DNA of 64,000 nucleotides, taken from positions 1 to 64,000 of the forward strand of contig DASYCE010000008.1 in assembly GCA_036500345.1 (NCBI GenBank), read 5' to 3'. Within the stretch, counting starts at the first letter, position 1. Every line of letters starts with the position of its first letter. The notes below the pieces were generated by a model that was not told the DNA's origin, did no database searches, and saw only the letters and a list, made by a program, of their open reading frames with translations. The DNA comes from Gemmatimonadales bacterium. Its GTDB lineage: Bacteria; Gemmatimonadota; Gemmatimonadetes; Gemmatimonadales; GWC2-71-9. Of the stretch, positions 1 through 5,958 are shown in pieces. The position numbers and the translations under genes are program-made.

Positions 1-307
1 GGGCATCGCGGAGAGAAGGGGTTGAAGGGAACATCTTGCGCTTCGGCCAGAACCGGCCGACCTCGGCGCCGAGCTCGAAGCCGTCGACGACGAGATAGAC
101 GAGGTGCGCCAGGAGGCGCTCGCCCACCGACGCGCCGCGGACCACCGCGGTGCGCGACCGACCATCTGGGGCCCGGACGAGATAGAGCCCGCGATCGATG
201 CCGCGCCGTGGTGCGCGGATCCGCTCGACCGTGAACCCGGCGCAGGGATTCGGGCGGCTGGTGATCGGCACAGTGGTGCGCACGCGCCATCGGAGGAGTC
301 GCGTCAT
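1..307 (-). CDS. Hypothetical phage protein, C-terminus cut by window edge
   Basis: An open frame on the minus strand starts with ATG at 307 and overlaps the upstream stop codon in an ATGA. It stays open for 102 codons to the window edge. The visible part is rich in Arg and hydrophobic beta-strand-like stretches (LLAHLVYLVVDGFELGAEVG) and has no signal peptide. I do not recognise the family. It is the last visible gene of the leftward early operon, directly after the coiled-coil protein. The gene call rests on the stop/start overlap shared with its neighbours and on the absence of stops. Confidence 0.6.
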   Translation of the reverse strand, partial: MTRLLRWRVRTTVPITSRPNPCAGFTVERIRAPRRGIDRGLYLVRAPDGRSRTAVVRGASVGERLLAHLVYLVVDGFELGAEVGRFWPKRKMFPSTPSLRDA

Positions 308-645
308 GGCACCACCGCCGGAATCGTGGCGCCCAACAGCGCGAGCTCGGCTTCGAGGAACGCGATCCGCTCGTCGCGCCGCTCGATCTCGATTTCGCGC
401 GCCTCGAGTCGCAGCTGCAGCGCGCCGGCGTCGAGCTTGTGCACGACCAGCTGCGCCGCCGCCTTGCGGAGGAGTTTCGCGTCAGCCTGCTCCCGCTCGG
501 CGTGCACGGCATTCTCCGTGCGCAGCCGGACGTTCTCGTCGATCAGAATCGCATGCGATGTGCGCGAGGCAGCCGCGCCGGCGACGGCGCTGTCCCCGAG
601 TAGCGGGAGCGTGCGATCGATGGCGTACCTGGCCGCAGCGGTCAT
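304..645 (-). CDS. Small coiled-coil phage protein, unknown function
   Basis: This 113-residue protein has a central to C-terminal region dense in Glu, Arg, Leu and Ala with heptad-like spacing (residues about 38-100), which suggests a long helix or coiled coil. There are no membrane segments, cysteines or catalytic motifs. The start overlaps the stop of the upstream recombination-associated gene (ATGA at 642-645) and its stop overlaps the next start, so it is translationally coupled on both sides. It may be an accessory partner of the upstream protein; that is only inference from position. Confidence 0.7.
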   Translation of the reverse strand: MTAAARYAIDRTLPLLGDSAVAGAAASRTSHAILIDENVRLRTENAVHAEREQADAKLLRKAAAQLVVHKLDAGALQLRLEAREIEIERRDERIAFLEAELALLGATIPAVVP

Positions 646-1556
646 GCGGTCACCCCGATGCCGAGGCCAGGGCCTTCCTCTGCCAGGGCCTCCGGCATTT
701 CATCGAAGCTGGTGTCGCGCATCGCCGACGCGGCCGATGTGGGGGCGTCGCCCGTCTTCTTCGCCAACGGTTCCCACGCGGCGACCTGGTCGAGCACCCG
801 CTTGACCTCGGCGCCGGTGCCGACTTGCAGGCGACCGAGCGTGTCGACGATCAGTTTCTCGAGCTGCCCGCGGTTCATCCGTCGCGCGAGCGCCGCCGCG
901 ACGATGGTCCGCTTCTCGTCGTCGGTCATGCGGGCGAGCTCGTGCCCTTCGTCGGCGCAGGGGATCTGCTCTTCGTTGGTGAAGAACTCGGTGGCGCCCG
1001 TTGCTTCCTTCGTGAGCAACGTGCCGCACCGCTTCTCGGCGGTCGTCAGGCAGCGATGGATCTCCGACCGGGCGTCCTGATAGAGCCAGCCCGCGCCATC
1101 GGCGGTGCGGAAGAATTCCTCGGTCGTGTCGCAGGCGGCCGCGCGCGTGGCGATCAGCCGGCCGACCGCATCGAAGATCCCCATGTGCACCACGACCGTC
1201 ACATGTTCGCCCGATTGCTCGATCGTCGGCGAGCGCTCCATGTGCCGGACCGAGAGCCGCACCACGCCGCGCAGCACCTGGGCGCCGACTTCGTAGAGCA
1301 TCGGCCGCTTGAACTTCTTCTGGCCGTTCTCCTCCGGGTTGCCGTAATGCACGCCTTCCTTGAGGACCGTCTCGAACGCCTTCTCCACCCGATCGTGCAT
1401 GAGTGCCACGCGGCGGAGCCCTTCCTCGAACTCGTCATCGGAGAGATCCGCCAGCGTCTTCCCGGGCTGACTCATGAAGTCCTGATGCGCCTCGGCTCGT
1501 TGCAGCTGGAGCTCGCGCGAGGTCGAGACGCGCGCATTCATCGCGGCGGCGCTCAC
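642..1556 (-). CDS. Conserved phage protein of the recombination-associated EGxHYG family
   Basis: The 304-residue protein contains KEGVHYG near residue 65, followed by a KRPMLYEVGAQVL segment. This matches the pattern EGxHYG...KPxLxKxGAEKL that I know from a conserved phage family often found beside RecT-type annealases or exonucleases. The exact activity of that family is unclear to me, so a role in recombination or replication is inference. The start is GTG at 1556, preceded by AAGGAG five bases upstream, which is a strong ribosome-binding site; an ATG five codons later is the alternative. Gene 304-645 is coupled downstream. Upstream is a 146-bp gap after the tiny membrane-protein cluster. 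Confidence 0.75.
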   Translation of the reverse strand: MSAAAMNARVSTSRELQLQRAEAHQDFMSQPGKTLADLSDDEFEEGLRRVALMHDRVEKAFETVLKEGVHYGNPEENGQKKFKRPMLYEVGAQVLRGVVRLSVRHMERSPTIEQSGEHVTVVVHMGIFDAVGRLIATRAAACDTTEEFFRTADGAGWLYQDARSEIHRCLTTAEKRCGTLLTKEATGATEFFTNEEQIPCADEGHELARMTDDEKRTIVAAALARRMNRGQLEKLIVDTLGRLQVGTGAEVKRVLDQVAAWEPLAKKTGDAPTSAASAMRDTSFDEMPEALAEEGPGLGIGVTA

Positions 1557-1674
1557 ACGGGCTCCTTCGCTGCGACCGACGGCGCAACGCTACGGTGCTG
1601 TGATTCCGGCACTTGACCCTCGAAATGGTTATGGTGATCGTTGAGGGGTCCACGCAGGACACCCGTCCTACCAG

Positions 1675-1694
1675 AGCCCGGTTCGCGCCGGGCT
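1675..1694. other. Hairpin downstream of the tiny membrane-protein genes
   Basis: A perfect 7-bp stem AGCCCGG/CCGGGCT with a 6-base loop sits just after the stop of the 1703-1897 gene on the minus strand. There is no clear U-run on either side, so it could be a weak terminator, an RNA-stability element or an attenuator before the recombination-associated gene. Confidence 0.4.
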
Positions 1695-1702
1695 TTGTCG
1701 TG

Positions 1703-1897
1703 CTACCAGTCCTGTCGCCCCATCCGTCCCACCGCATCCAGGTGCGCCCGCTGCAGACGCGCCCAGTCGACCTGCTCCAACCGCACCAGCACGCGCCACG
1801 CGATGACCACCGCCGGCAAGAGCAGGCCGACGATCACCCGCGAGAGAATCACGGCCGGCGCCGGGTGATCGAGGAACGCGACGACGTCCGGCCTCAT
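1703..1897 (-). CDS. Tiny single-span membrane protein (64 aa)
   Basis: One hydrophobic segment at residues about 16-36 (AVILSRVIVGLLLPAVVIAW) is followed by a basic, helical tail with WARLQRAHLDAVGRMG. The ATG overlaps the stop of the preceding small gene (ATGA, 1894-1897). It is the last of four consecutive tiny membrane proteins in the leftward early operon. Positive charges after the membrane span favour a cytoplasmic C-terminus. No family was recognised. A superinfection-exclusion or membrane-signalling role is conceivable but unsupported. Confidence 0.65.
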   Translation of the reverse strand: MRPDVVAFLDHPAPAVILSRVIVGLLLPAVVIAWRVLVRLEQVDWARLQRAHLDAVGRMGRQDW

Positions 1898-2079
1898 CCG
1901 TCACCGCCCGGGATCATCGCGCCTGGCACGCTGCGCCAGTCATCGTGATAGAAGGGGAGACAGAGCAGCGCCGCGATCGCGACGGCGAGAATGCCGAGCA
2001 CCGCGACCAGCAGAGCCAGCACGCCGCATCCGACCAGGACGAAGCCGATCGCGTTGATCACCGCGAGCACGGGATTCAT
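1894..2079 (-). CDS. Tiny membrane protein (61 aa), nearly all hydrophobic
   Basis: It starts with MNPVLAVINAIGFVLVGCG and continues as an almost unbroken hydrophobic stretch (residues about 4-45), enough for one long or two short membrane helices, ending in a short acidic tail. The ATG at 2079 overlaps the stop of the previous gene (ATGA). A longer in-frame extension upstream exists, but it is Arg/Pro-rich and overlaps the 43-residue gene, so the short form is preferred. The gene is coupled to tiny membrane genes on both sides. Function unknown. Confidence 0.65.
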   Translation of the reverse strand: MNPVLAVINAIGFVLVGCGVLALLVAVLGILAVAIAALLCLPFYHDDWRSVPGAMIPGGDG

Positions 2080-2207
2080 GATTTCTCGTGCCCCATCGGC
2101 TTGAGCATCCGGTCGAGCAGCGCGCGGATGAGCTGCACCGCGCCGCCGAGCAGGAGGATCGTGGCGCCGAACGCGACGACGCCTTCGAGGAATTCGCGCG
2201 GGTTCAC
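2076..2207 (-). CDS. Tiny membrane protein (43 aa), GTG start
   Basis: This short gene starts at GTG 2207, overlapping the stop of the 34-residue gene, and ends in a TGA that overlaps the next ATG. It encodes N-terminal NPREFLEG, one hydrophobic helix (VVAFGATILLLGGAVQLI) and a basic tail LLDRMLKPMGHEKS. The NPxxFL beginning resembles the NPVDLL and NPVLAV beginnings of its two neighbours, which hints at related proteins or duplication. The call rests on the membrane segment and on stop/start overlaps on both sides. Confidence 0.6.
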   Translation of the reverse strand: MNPREFLEGVVAFGATILLLGGAVQLIRALLDRMLKPMGHEKS

Positions 2208-2308
2208 AGATGCCGCCACGCCGACCGGGCGAGGTCGATGAGGGAGCAGACGACCACGGCCGCCAGGACGACGGCCACACCGCGGCCGAGGAGATCCACG
2301 GGATTCAT
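2204..2308 (-). CDS. Tiny membrane protein (34 aa)
   Basis: The 34-residue protein starts MNPVDLLGRGVAVVLAAVV, has a single membrane helix, and ends in a short basic tail (DLARSAWRHL). The ATG lies across the stop of the upstream 137-residue gene, and its own stop overlaps the GTG of the next gene. Size alone would not justify the call. The unbroken chain of four-base overlaps through five genes, the common NP-start and the membrane helix make it credible. Confidence 0.55.
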   Translation of the reverse strand: MNPVDLLGRGVAVVLAAVVVCSLIDLARSAWRHL

Positions 2309-2718
2309 TTCGCCGCTCCGGTCAGTGCGCCCTTGAGCTGGAGTTCCCGCCCTCGCACCACGTCGACCGCGCGAATCAGCGCGTCGCGATTCGCCGGCGC
2401 GCCGTCGGCCAGGAAGACCGTGATCGCCTGCTGGACCCTGCACTCCGCCTCGCTGGCCGAGCAGAGCAGGCCAGCATCGAGTGATGATCGGTTCAGGTTC
2501 TCGCGGAGGAGATCGACTGCGGCGAAGAACCGCTCGAGCCGTACGGGATCGCTTTGATGCGCGTGCACCGCGTCGACCATCGCTTGCTGCAACTTCAAGA
2601 GCGCTTGGTGGGCACCGCCGACGCTGGCGTGGCCGCGGAGCACCTGGAAGCGTTCAGCTACCGCGTCGCGCCGCTGGTACTTGAACGTTGCGCGGTTCGA
2701 CGCAATGCTCTCGCGCAT
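2305..2718 (-). CDS. Hypothetical helical early phage protein
   Basis: The 137-residue soluble, mostly helical protein has repeated Leu/Ala/Arg segments (for example QALLKLQQAMVDAVHAHQSD) and three cysteines, two of them in an LLCSASEAEC context. No family was recognised. Start chosen at ATG 2718, 20 bases after the upstream stop with a GGAG nearby; an in-frame start at 2772 would overlap the RHH gene by 34 bases. It sits between the RHH regulator and the tiny membrane-protein chain and is coupled to the latter by overlap. Function unknown. Confidence 0.65.
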   Translation of the reverse strand: MRESIASNRATFKYQRRDAVAERFQVLRGHASVGGAHQALLKLQQAMVDAVHAHQSDPVRLERFFAAVDLLRENLNRSSLDAGLLCSASEAECRVQQAITVFLADGAPANRDALIRAVDVVRGRELQLKGALTGAAK

Positions 2719-2738
2719 GACTCCACGTGGAACCGCGG

Positions 2739-2942
2739 TCACGCCGCGCTCGGGATCTGGAGTGTGCCCCACGCGCGCCGGCGCAGAACTTCGGCGGCCG
2801 AGACATTCCGTCCCTCATCATTCGAGAGATCACCGGCCTGGCGGCGAATTTCAACCGCCTCGGTCTCGGTGAGCCGCACCATGACCGACACGCTGCGCGA
2901 CTCCCGTTCTGGCTCGTCGGCTGGCGCTGAAGGTCCCGTCAT
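2739..2942 (-). CDS. Ribbon-helix-helix-like DNA-binding protein, first gene of leftward early operon
   Basis: The 67-residue protein has a beta-strand SVSVMVRLTETEAVEIRRQA followed by a helix and a second helix VSAAEVLRRRA. This is the layout of Arc/MetJ or MobC-type ribbon-helix-helix proteins (known from the family; not checked by search). It lies directly behind the leftward early promoter and opposite the repressor gene, the position occupied by cro or early regulators in lambdoid phages. It could regulate the operon or act in DNA processing. Start is ATG 2942. The first 15 residues are acidic and probably disordered. Confidence 0.6.
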   Translation of the reverse strand: MTGPSAPADEPERESRSVSVMVRLTETEAVEIRRQAGDLSNDEGRNVSAAEVLRRRAWGTLQIPSAA

Positions 2943-2960
2943 GTCGCTAGCTCCTGTTAG

Positions 2961-3002
2961 GCGTTACTCTGTTACTCTGGCGGGAGAATGCTTGTCCCGT
3001 AA
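2961..3002. promoter_or_regulatory. Left candidate operator region for the phage repressor
   Basis: It contains GCGTTACTCT followed by a second GTTACTCT (2961-2978) and, 13 bp further on, TTGTCCCGTAA (2992-3002). The same two elements recur on the far side of the repressor gene at 3725-3753, with GCGTTACTCT there on the opposite strand. Shared motifs on both sides of a repressor gene are typical of phage operator pairs; binding itself is inference. Confidence 0.55.
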
Positions 3003-3013
3003 CCAGTGCTTAC

Positions 3014-3043
3014 AGTCTAACGCCTTGTTAGCAGACCTGTCAA
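3014..3043 (-). promoter_or_regulatory. Candidate leftward early promoter (pL-like)
   Basis: On the minus strand TTGACA (3038-3043) is followed after 18 bp by TAGACT (3014-3019), a consensus -35 and a four-of-six -10. It points toward the RHH gene starting at 2942. The TAACGCC/GGCGTTA and GTAAC/GTTAC repeats of the candidate operator lie at and downstream of the start site, as expected for repressor control. Confidence 0.6.
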
Positions 3044-3063
3044 GGGTCGGTTTAGGTGGGGTC

Positions 3064-3513
3064 TTGCCGGAGAAGAACTGGCGGTTTCAGCGGGTTTGGG
3101 ACGAGGCGAAAGAGCCGTCGCAGGAAGCGTTCGGCCGCGGCATAGGGATCTCGGGACCGATGGTATCGATGATCGCCACCGGCGCCAGGCAGATGACCCT
3201 GGACGTGGCGCGGGCCATTAGCAGGAAGTACGGCTATCGCGTGGCATGGCTGCTTGAGGCGGAGGAGCCAGAGAAGCCGAACACCTCACAGGTCGCCGCA
3301 CTTGAGCAGGCATACCGGAGAGGGGTCAGGGAGACGCTCGCGGCCTTCAGGCGCTTCGCGGACGAGCGGGAGGAACTGTTTACCGGACTAGGCGAAGGCC
3401 GCGCCGCGCGGGCGAAGGGGGCGGCTCGTCAGGTGAAGAAGGCGGAAGGGAACAAGCATGGCCCGCAATCGCCGCCAGAAGCGAGTCCGCCAGACCGGGC
3501 CCGGGAAGGATGA
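3064..3513 (+). CDS. CI-like phage repressor with XRE-type helix-turn-helix
   Basis: About 149 residues. Residues 10-60 form a helix-turn-helix resembling the XRE family: WDEAKEPSQEAFGRGIGISG, then MVSMIATGARQMTLDVARAI, followed by a YRVAWLLEAE segment common in phage repressors. The remainder is helical and then low-complexity basic. There is no S24 peptidase domain, so it is not an autocleaving LexA-type repressor. The start is uncertain. TTG 3064 after AGGTGGGG is preferred because upstream in-frame codons run through the operator and promoter region. It is transcribed rightward, divergent from the early operon. Its last 134 bases overlap a convergent candidate gene. Confidence 0.75.
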   Translation: MPEKNWRFQRVWDEAKEPSQEAFGRGIGISGPMVSMIATGARQMTLDVARAISRKYGYRVAWLLEAEEPEKPNTSQVAALEQAYRRGVRETLAAFRRFADEREELFTGLGEGRAARAKGAARQVKKAEGNKHGPQSPPEASPPDRAREG

Positions 3514-3694
3514 CCTCCCCGTCGCCAGATTCGAGCCGGTTCATGATGACGCCATGGTCGTACCCGCATTCCCGGTAATGCGCCCATTTGCGGCGGAACG
3601 GCCACCACAGCACAACCGAATCCGGCGGGACGCCAAGCTCAGGAATCCCGGCATCGAAATAGGCAACAATGGGATCGTCAGGTGAGTCGGACAT
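3380..3694 (-). CDS. Hypothetical phage protein convergent with the repressor
   Basis: This 104-residue frame on the minus strand starts at ATG 3694, close to the right operator region. Its N-terminal two thirds look like a real protein: acidic start, then VVLWWPFRRKWAHYRECGYD with many aromatic residues. The C-terminus is Pro/Ser-rich and overlaps the repressor tail by 134 bases, which lowers confidence. If real, its promoter would lie in the right operator region, making it a repressor-controlled gene in the cro position. No family was recognised. Confidence 0.45.
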   Translation of the reverse strand: MSDSPDDPIVAYFDAGIPELGVPPDSVVLWWPFRRKWAHYRECGYDHGVIMNRLESGDGEVILPGPGLADSLLAAIAGHACSLPPSSPDEPPPSPARRGLRLVR

Positions 3695-3724
3695 GCAGGC
3701 CCTTTTTCCCGTAGCGCACCCGAA

Positions 3725-3753
3725 AGAGTAACGCTGTAACGGTTGTCCCGTAA
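3725..3753. promoter_or_regulatory. Right candidate operator region
   Basis: AGAGTAACGC (3725-3734) is the reverse complement of the GCGTTACTCT seen left of the repressor, and TTGTCCCGTAA (3743-3753) is an exact copy of the left element on the same strand. It lies between the divergent starts at 3694 (minus) and 3788 (plus), so it could control both. I could not assign clear -35/-10 boxes here. Confidence 0.5.
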
Positions 3754-3787
3754 GTGCCTTTGATAACCCATTGTGAGGTCAAGACTT

Positions 3788-4207
3788 ATGCGCCTCATTC
3801 TGTTTGCGGCCCTATTCCTTGTGGCGTGCAGCTCTGGCGAAACGATGACCGCCCCACCGGCCGCACACGGCGCCGTCGTCGGCAACTACCGCGCGATCTA
3901 CAGCTTCACGATTCCGGCCGCGCCGTTCCCGGACCTTCACGAGACCGACACGGTATCGATCGCCGTGCAGACCGTCTCCGACGATTCGATCACCGGCACG
4001 GCGTCGGGCTCGCATGTGACGACCGGGTCGTTTTCTCTCGGCTTCTGGAACGTCGACGCCTTCCTAGTCTACGTGCAGTTGAACTACACGCCGATGCTCG
4101 AACTTCGGATGCAATTCTCTCCGACCGCGTGCGGCGCGACGACGGGCGTTCTCTATCCAGACTTCCGGCATTACTACATGGATAGCTGTTCGCTCACGAA
4201 GCAATGA
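3788..4207 (+). CDS. Secreted lipoprotein, prophage cargo
   Basis: The 139-residue protein has a classical lipoprotein signal: MRLILFAALFLVACSSG with lipobox LVAC, so the mature N-terminus is a lipid-modified Cys. The rest is beta-rich (SITGTASGSHVTTGSFSLGFWN) with two Cys near the end (CGATTG, DSC). It is the first gene of a rightward block of five overlapping genes and sits next to the right operator. Cargo lipoproteins in prophages often act in superinfection exclusion or host-surface change; that is only context here. The stop overlaps the ATG of the BRCT gene. Confidence 0.75.
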   Translation: MRLILFAALFLVACSSGETMTAPPAAHGAVVGNYRAIYSFTIPAAPFPDLHETDTVSIAVQTVSDDSITGTASGSHVTTGSFSLGFWNVDAFLVYVQLNYTPMLELRMQFSPTACGATTGVLYPDFRHYYMDSCSLTKQ

Positions 4208-4899
4208 CAATAGCAAGCAAAGGCGATGAGTTTGCTCGTTCCGGCGGCTACGGCGGCGAATATCTCACCGCTCGGCTGGCGGACGAACTTGTCTCGCTCT
4301 GCCGTGGCATCCTCATCGACGGTGCGGTCGATCGGAACGAGGCGCGCGGACTGTGGGACTGGTGCGCCGCGAATCCGGGGGTGTCCCGGAGTTGGCCGGG
4401 AAGGGTCGTCATCGACCGCCTGAGCCGGCTACTTGCAGACGGCGCGATAGGCGATGCCGAGCTAGCCGACCTCAAATCAGTGTTCGAGGAAATCAGCGGG
4501 TTCCGTAACGGCTTTCAGGAACCGCTTGCCGCGTGCTTCACCGACCCCACACCCGAGATCACATTCGGCGGGAAACTCTTCGCAGTGACGGGCGGCTTTC
4601 TCTTCGGAACTCGGCAGGCTGTGATGCAGGCGATCGTCGATCGCCGCGGTCGGGCGCGCGACGAGGTAGTCGCGACGATTGACTATCTCCTCGTCGGCTC
4701 GCGCGCCTCACCCGCATGGAAAGAGACCAACTACGGGTCGAAGATCGAACGGGTGATGGAGATGAATCGAAAGCAGTCCCGGAGGCCGGTACACGGCCGT
4801 CCGCAGATCGGAGTCATAGCTGAGCGTGATTGGGTGAAATGCCTCGGCGTAATTCCCTCGACGCCGCCCGCGATCCACGATTCTGCGGAGACGCCGTGA
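4204..4899 (+). CDS. BRCT-domain protein, prophage cargo
   Basis: 231 residues. The N-terminal half (about 1-115) is helical and contains a repeated LADELVSLCRGILIDGAVDR/LSRLLADGAIGDAELADLKS pattern resembling TerB- or calcium-binding-like helical bundles in general layout. Residues about 122-215 form a BRCT domain: FAVTGGFLFGTRQAVMQAIV, then VDYLLVG-like IDYLLVGSRASPAW, and a late RDWVKCL with the conserved Trp. BRCT domains bind phosphoproteins or DNA ends; a free-standing one in mobile elements has no defined role I know. It is coupled by ATGA to the lipoprotein and by GTGA to the next gene. Confidence 0.8.
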   Translation: MTIASKGDEFARSGGYGGEYLTARLADELVSLCRGILIDGAVDRNEARGLWDWCAANPGVSRSWPGRVVIDRLSRLLADGAIGDAELADLKSVFEEISGFRNGFQEPLAACFTDPTPEITFGGKLFAVTGGFLFGTRQAVMQAIVDRRGRARDEVVATIDYLLVGSRASPAWKETNYGSKIERVMEMNRKQSRRPVHGRPQIGVIAERDWVKCLGVIPSTPPAIHDSAETP

Positions 4900-5258
4900 A
4901 GCGATACCTCTTCCTTTTGGCGTTGCCGATCGCCGCGCGCACGGCGCCCCTGTCCGCTCAAGCCAGGCATTGCGTGAAGGGCATTCCGTGCGGCGGGGCA
5001 TGCATCTCGGCGCGCTATACCTGCCACGTCGGCGTCGACACCACGCGCGCCGTGAAGGTGCAGTCGCCCGCGATGGCTGCGAAGGACACCTTTCGCGGAA
5101 GCGATTCCGTCTGGGTGGCCTCGGCGGCGGATAGCGTCTACTTCTTCGCCGTTTGCGATGCGGCCAAGGACGTCGCCCCGGCGAATCGCCGATACTTCAA
5201 GACTGAGCAGCTCGCCAAGGATGCCGGTTTCCGGCGGTCGCGGGTGAAAGGGTGTTGA
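4896..5258 (+). CDS. Small secreted cysteine-rich protein
   Basis: 120 residues starting at GTG 4896, overlapping the BRCT stop. The N-terminus is a signal peptide (LFLLALPIAARTAPLSAQA), probably cleaved after the AQA. The mature protein begins with HCVKGIPCGGACISARYTCH, a CxKGxxCGxxCI pattern seen in several small secreted bacterial proteins. It ends with RRYFKTEQLAKDAGFRRS then a terminal Cys, reminiscent of Ada-type or nuclease-associated metal-binding tails. The signal-peptide ending PLSAQ is the same as that of the chromosomal outer-membrane protein at 55544-56134, suggesting adaptation to this host. Confidence 0.7.
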   Translation: MKRYLFLLALPIAARTAPLSAQARHCVKGIPCGGACISARYTCHVGVDTTRAVKVQSPAMAAKDTFRGSDSVWVASAADSVYFFAVCDAAKDVAPANRRYFKTEQLAKDAGFRRSRVKGC

Positions 5259-5497
5259 GCGACGACGCGGTCCGGTGCCCGAAATGCTCCTCGCCGCAGA
5301 TTCATGCGGGGAAGCGCGGATGGTCATGGACGACGGGCTTCATCGGGAGCGGCCGCGTTGTGATCACATGCCTGCACTGCGGCCACGGCTTTCGGCCGGG
5401 CCGACCGACGCGCCGATCGAAGCCAGAGCGGGTTCTACTGACAATGCTCTTCGCGGCCATGATCATCGTCTTGATCATGACGCTCGTCTCGAAGTGA
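5252..5497 (+). CDS. Zinc-ribbon protein with C-terminal membrane anchor
   Basis: 81 residues with two CxxC knuckles (CPKCSS near residue 9 and CLHCGHGF near residue 40), a zinc ribbon, followed by basic residues and one membrane helix at the end (LLTMLFAAMIIVLIMTLV). The start is GTG 5252 or TTG 5255, both overlapping the end of the secreted protein gene. This tail-anchored zinc-ribbon layout is common among uncharacterised prokaryotic proteins. It is coupled to the following gene by a GTGA overlap at 5494-5497. Confidence 0.65.
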   Translation: MLSDDAVRCPKCSSPQIHAGKRGWSWTTGFIGSGRVVITCLHCGHGFRPGRPTRRSKPERVLLTMLFAAMIIVLIMTLVSK

Positions 5498-5934
5498 CCC
5501 GTCGCCCGTGGCCCTGGTCGGATCCCGTGAAGGCCGGCGATCCCCGCACCGGTAACGTCCGCTATGAGACAACGTACGACAACACGCGTGTCTCGCTGAT
5601 GCAGGGCCCCGACGTGCTGCACGCCGAGATCCTGCGCAAGGCGCGGCCGGACATTCACGTCGGCGTGCCGCGCGGCGCGGCGGTGGTGCTGGCGGCGAAG
5701 CAGGCGAGCGACGAGCTGCAGATCGTCTGGACGGTGGCGAAGGGGATCGCGTCGGCGGTGATCGACGGCGAGCAGGTCGCGGCCGTCTACCTCACCGGCA
5801 AGCGGGGCGATCCGTACGCCATCCAGATGGACCGGCAGCCGGCATCAGCCAAGCTGCAGCTGGCGATCCTGCACGGGATGACGGTACTGGGCGGGAAGCC
5901 GAGAGGGTCGAAACCGACCCCCTTGACTATATAA
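5494..5934 (+). CDS. Hypothetical cargo protein
   Basis: About 146 residues from GTG 5494, overlapping the previous stop. It is a mixed alpha/beta soluble protein with strands such as IHVGVPRGAAVVLAAKQA and QIVWTVAKGIASAVIDGEQV; no signal peptide, cysteines or membrane segments. No family was recognised. It is the last gene of the five-gene overlapping block beginning with the lipoprotein. Its TAA stop (5932-5934) lies inside the promoter of the toxin-antitoxin-like pair that follows, so readthrough from this block could also supply that pair. Confidence 0.6.
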   Translation: MTRRPWPWSDPVKAGDPRTGNVRYETTYDNTRVSLMQGPDVLHAEILRKARPDIHVGVPRGAAVVLAAKQASDELQIVWTVAKGIASAVIDGEQVAAVYLTGKRGDPYAIQMDRQPASAKLQLAILHGMTVLGGKPRGSKPTPLTI

Positions 5935-5958
5935 ACGATAGCGTTTATATTCCTTGCA
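5923..5958 (+). promoter_or_regulatory. Strong promoter with embedded palindrome for the DUF4258/DUF2283 pair
   Basis: TTGACT (5923-5928), 17 bp, TATATT (5946-5951) form a near-consensus sigma-70-type promoter. A perfect 8-bp inverted repeat TATAAACG/CGTTTATA with a 4-bp spacer (5930-5949) fills the space between the boxes, ideal for autorepression. The predicted first transcribed base, seven bases after the -10, is 5958, the A of the ATG, so the mRNA would be leaderless. The AT-rich stretch stands out in this GC-rich region. Confidence 0.75.

Noticed and set aside
198-1616. Long rightward open frame (472 codons) over the left end
   Set aside because: It runs antisense to three well-supported leftward genes with good ribosome-binding sites and a recognisable motif; its translation is Arg/Ala-rich with no family pattern. 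A typical shadow in GC-rich DNA.
3541-3885. Leftward open frame of 114 codons across the right operator
   Set aside because: It overlaps the better candidate starting at 3694 and the lipoprotein start, passes through the operator motifs and has no protein-like features.
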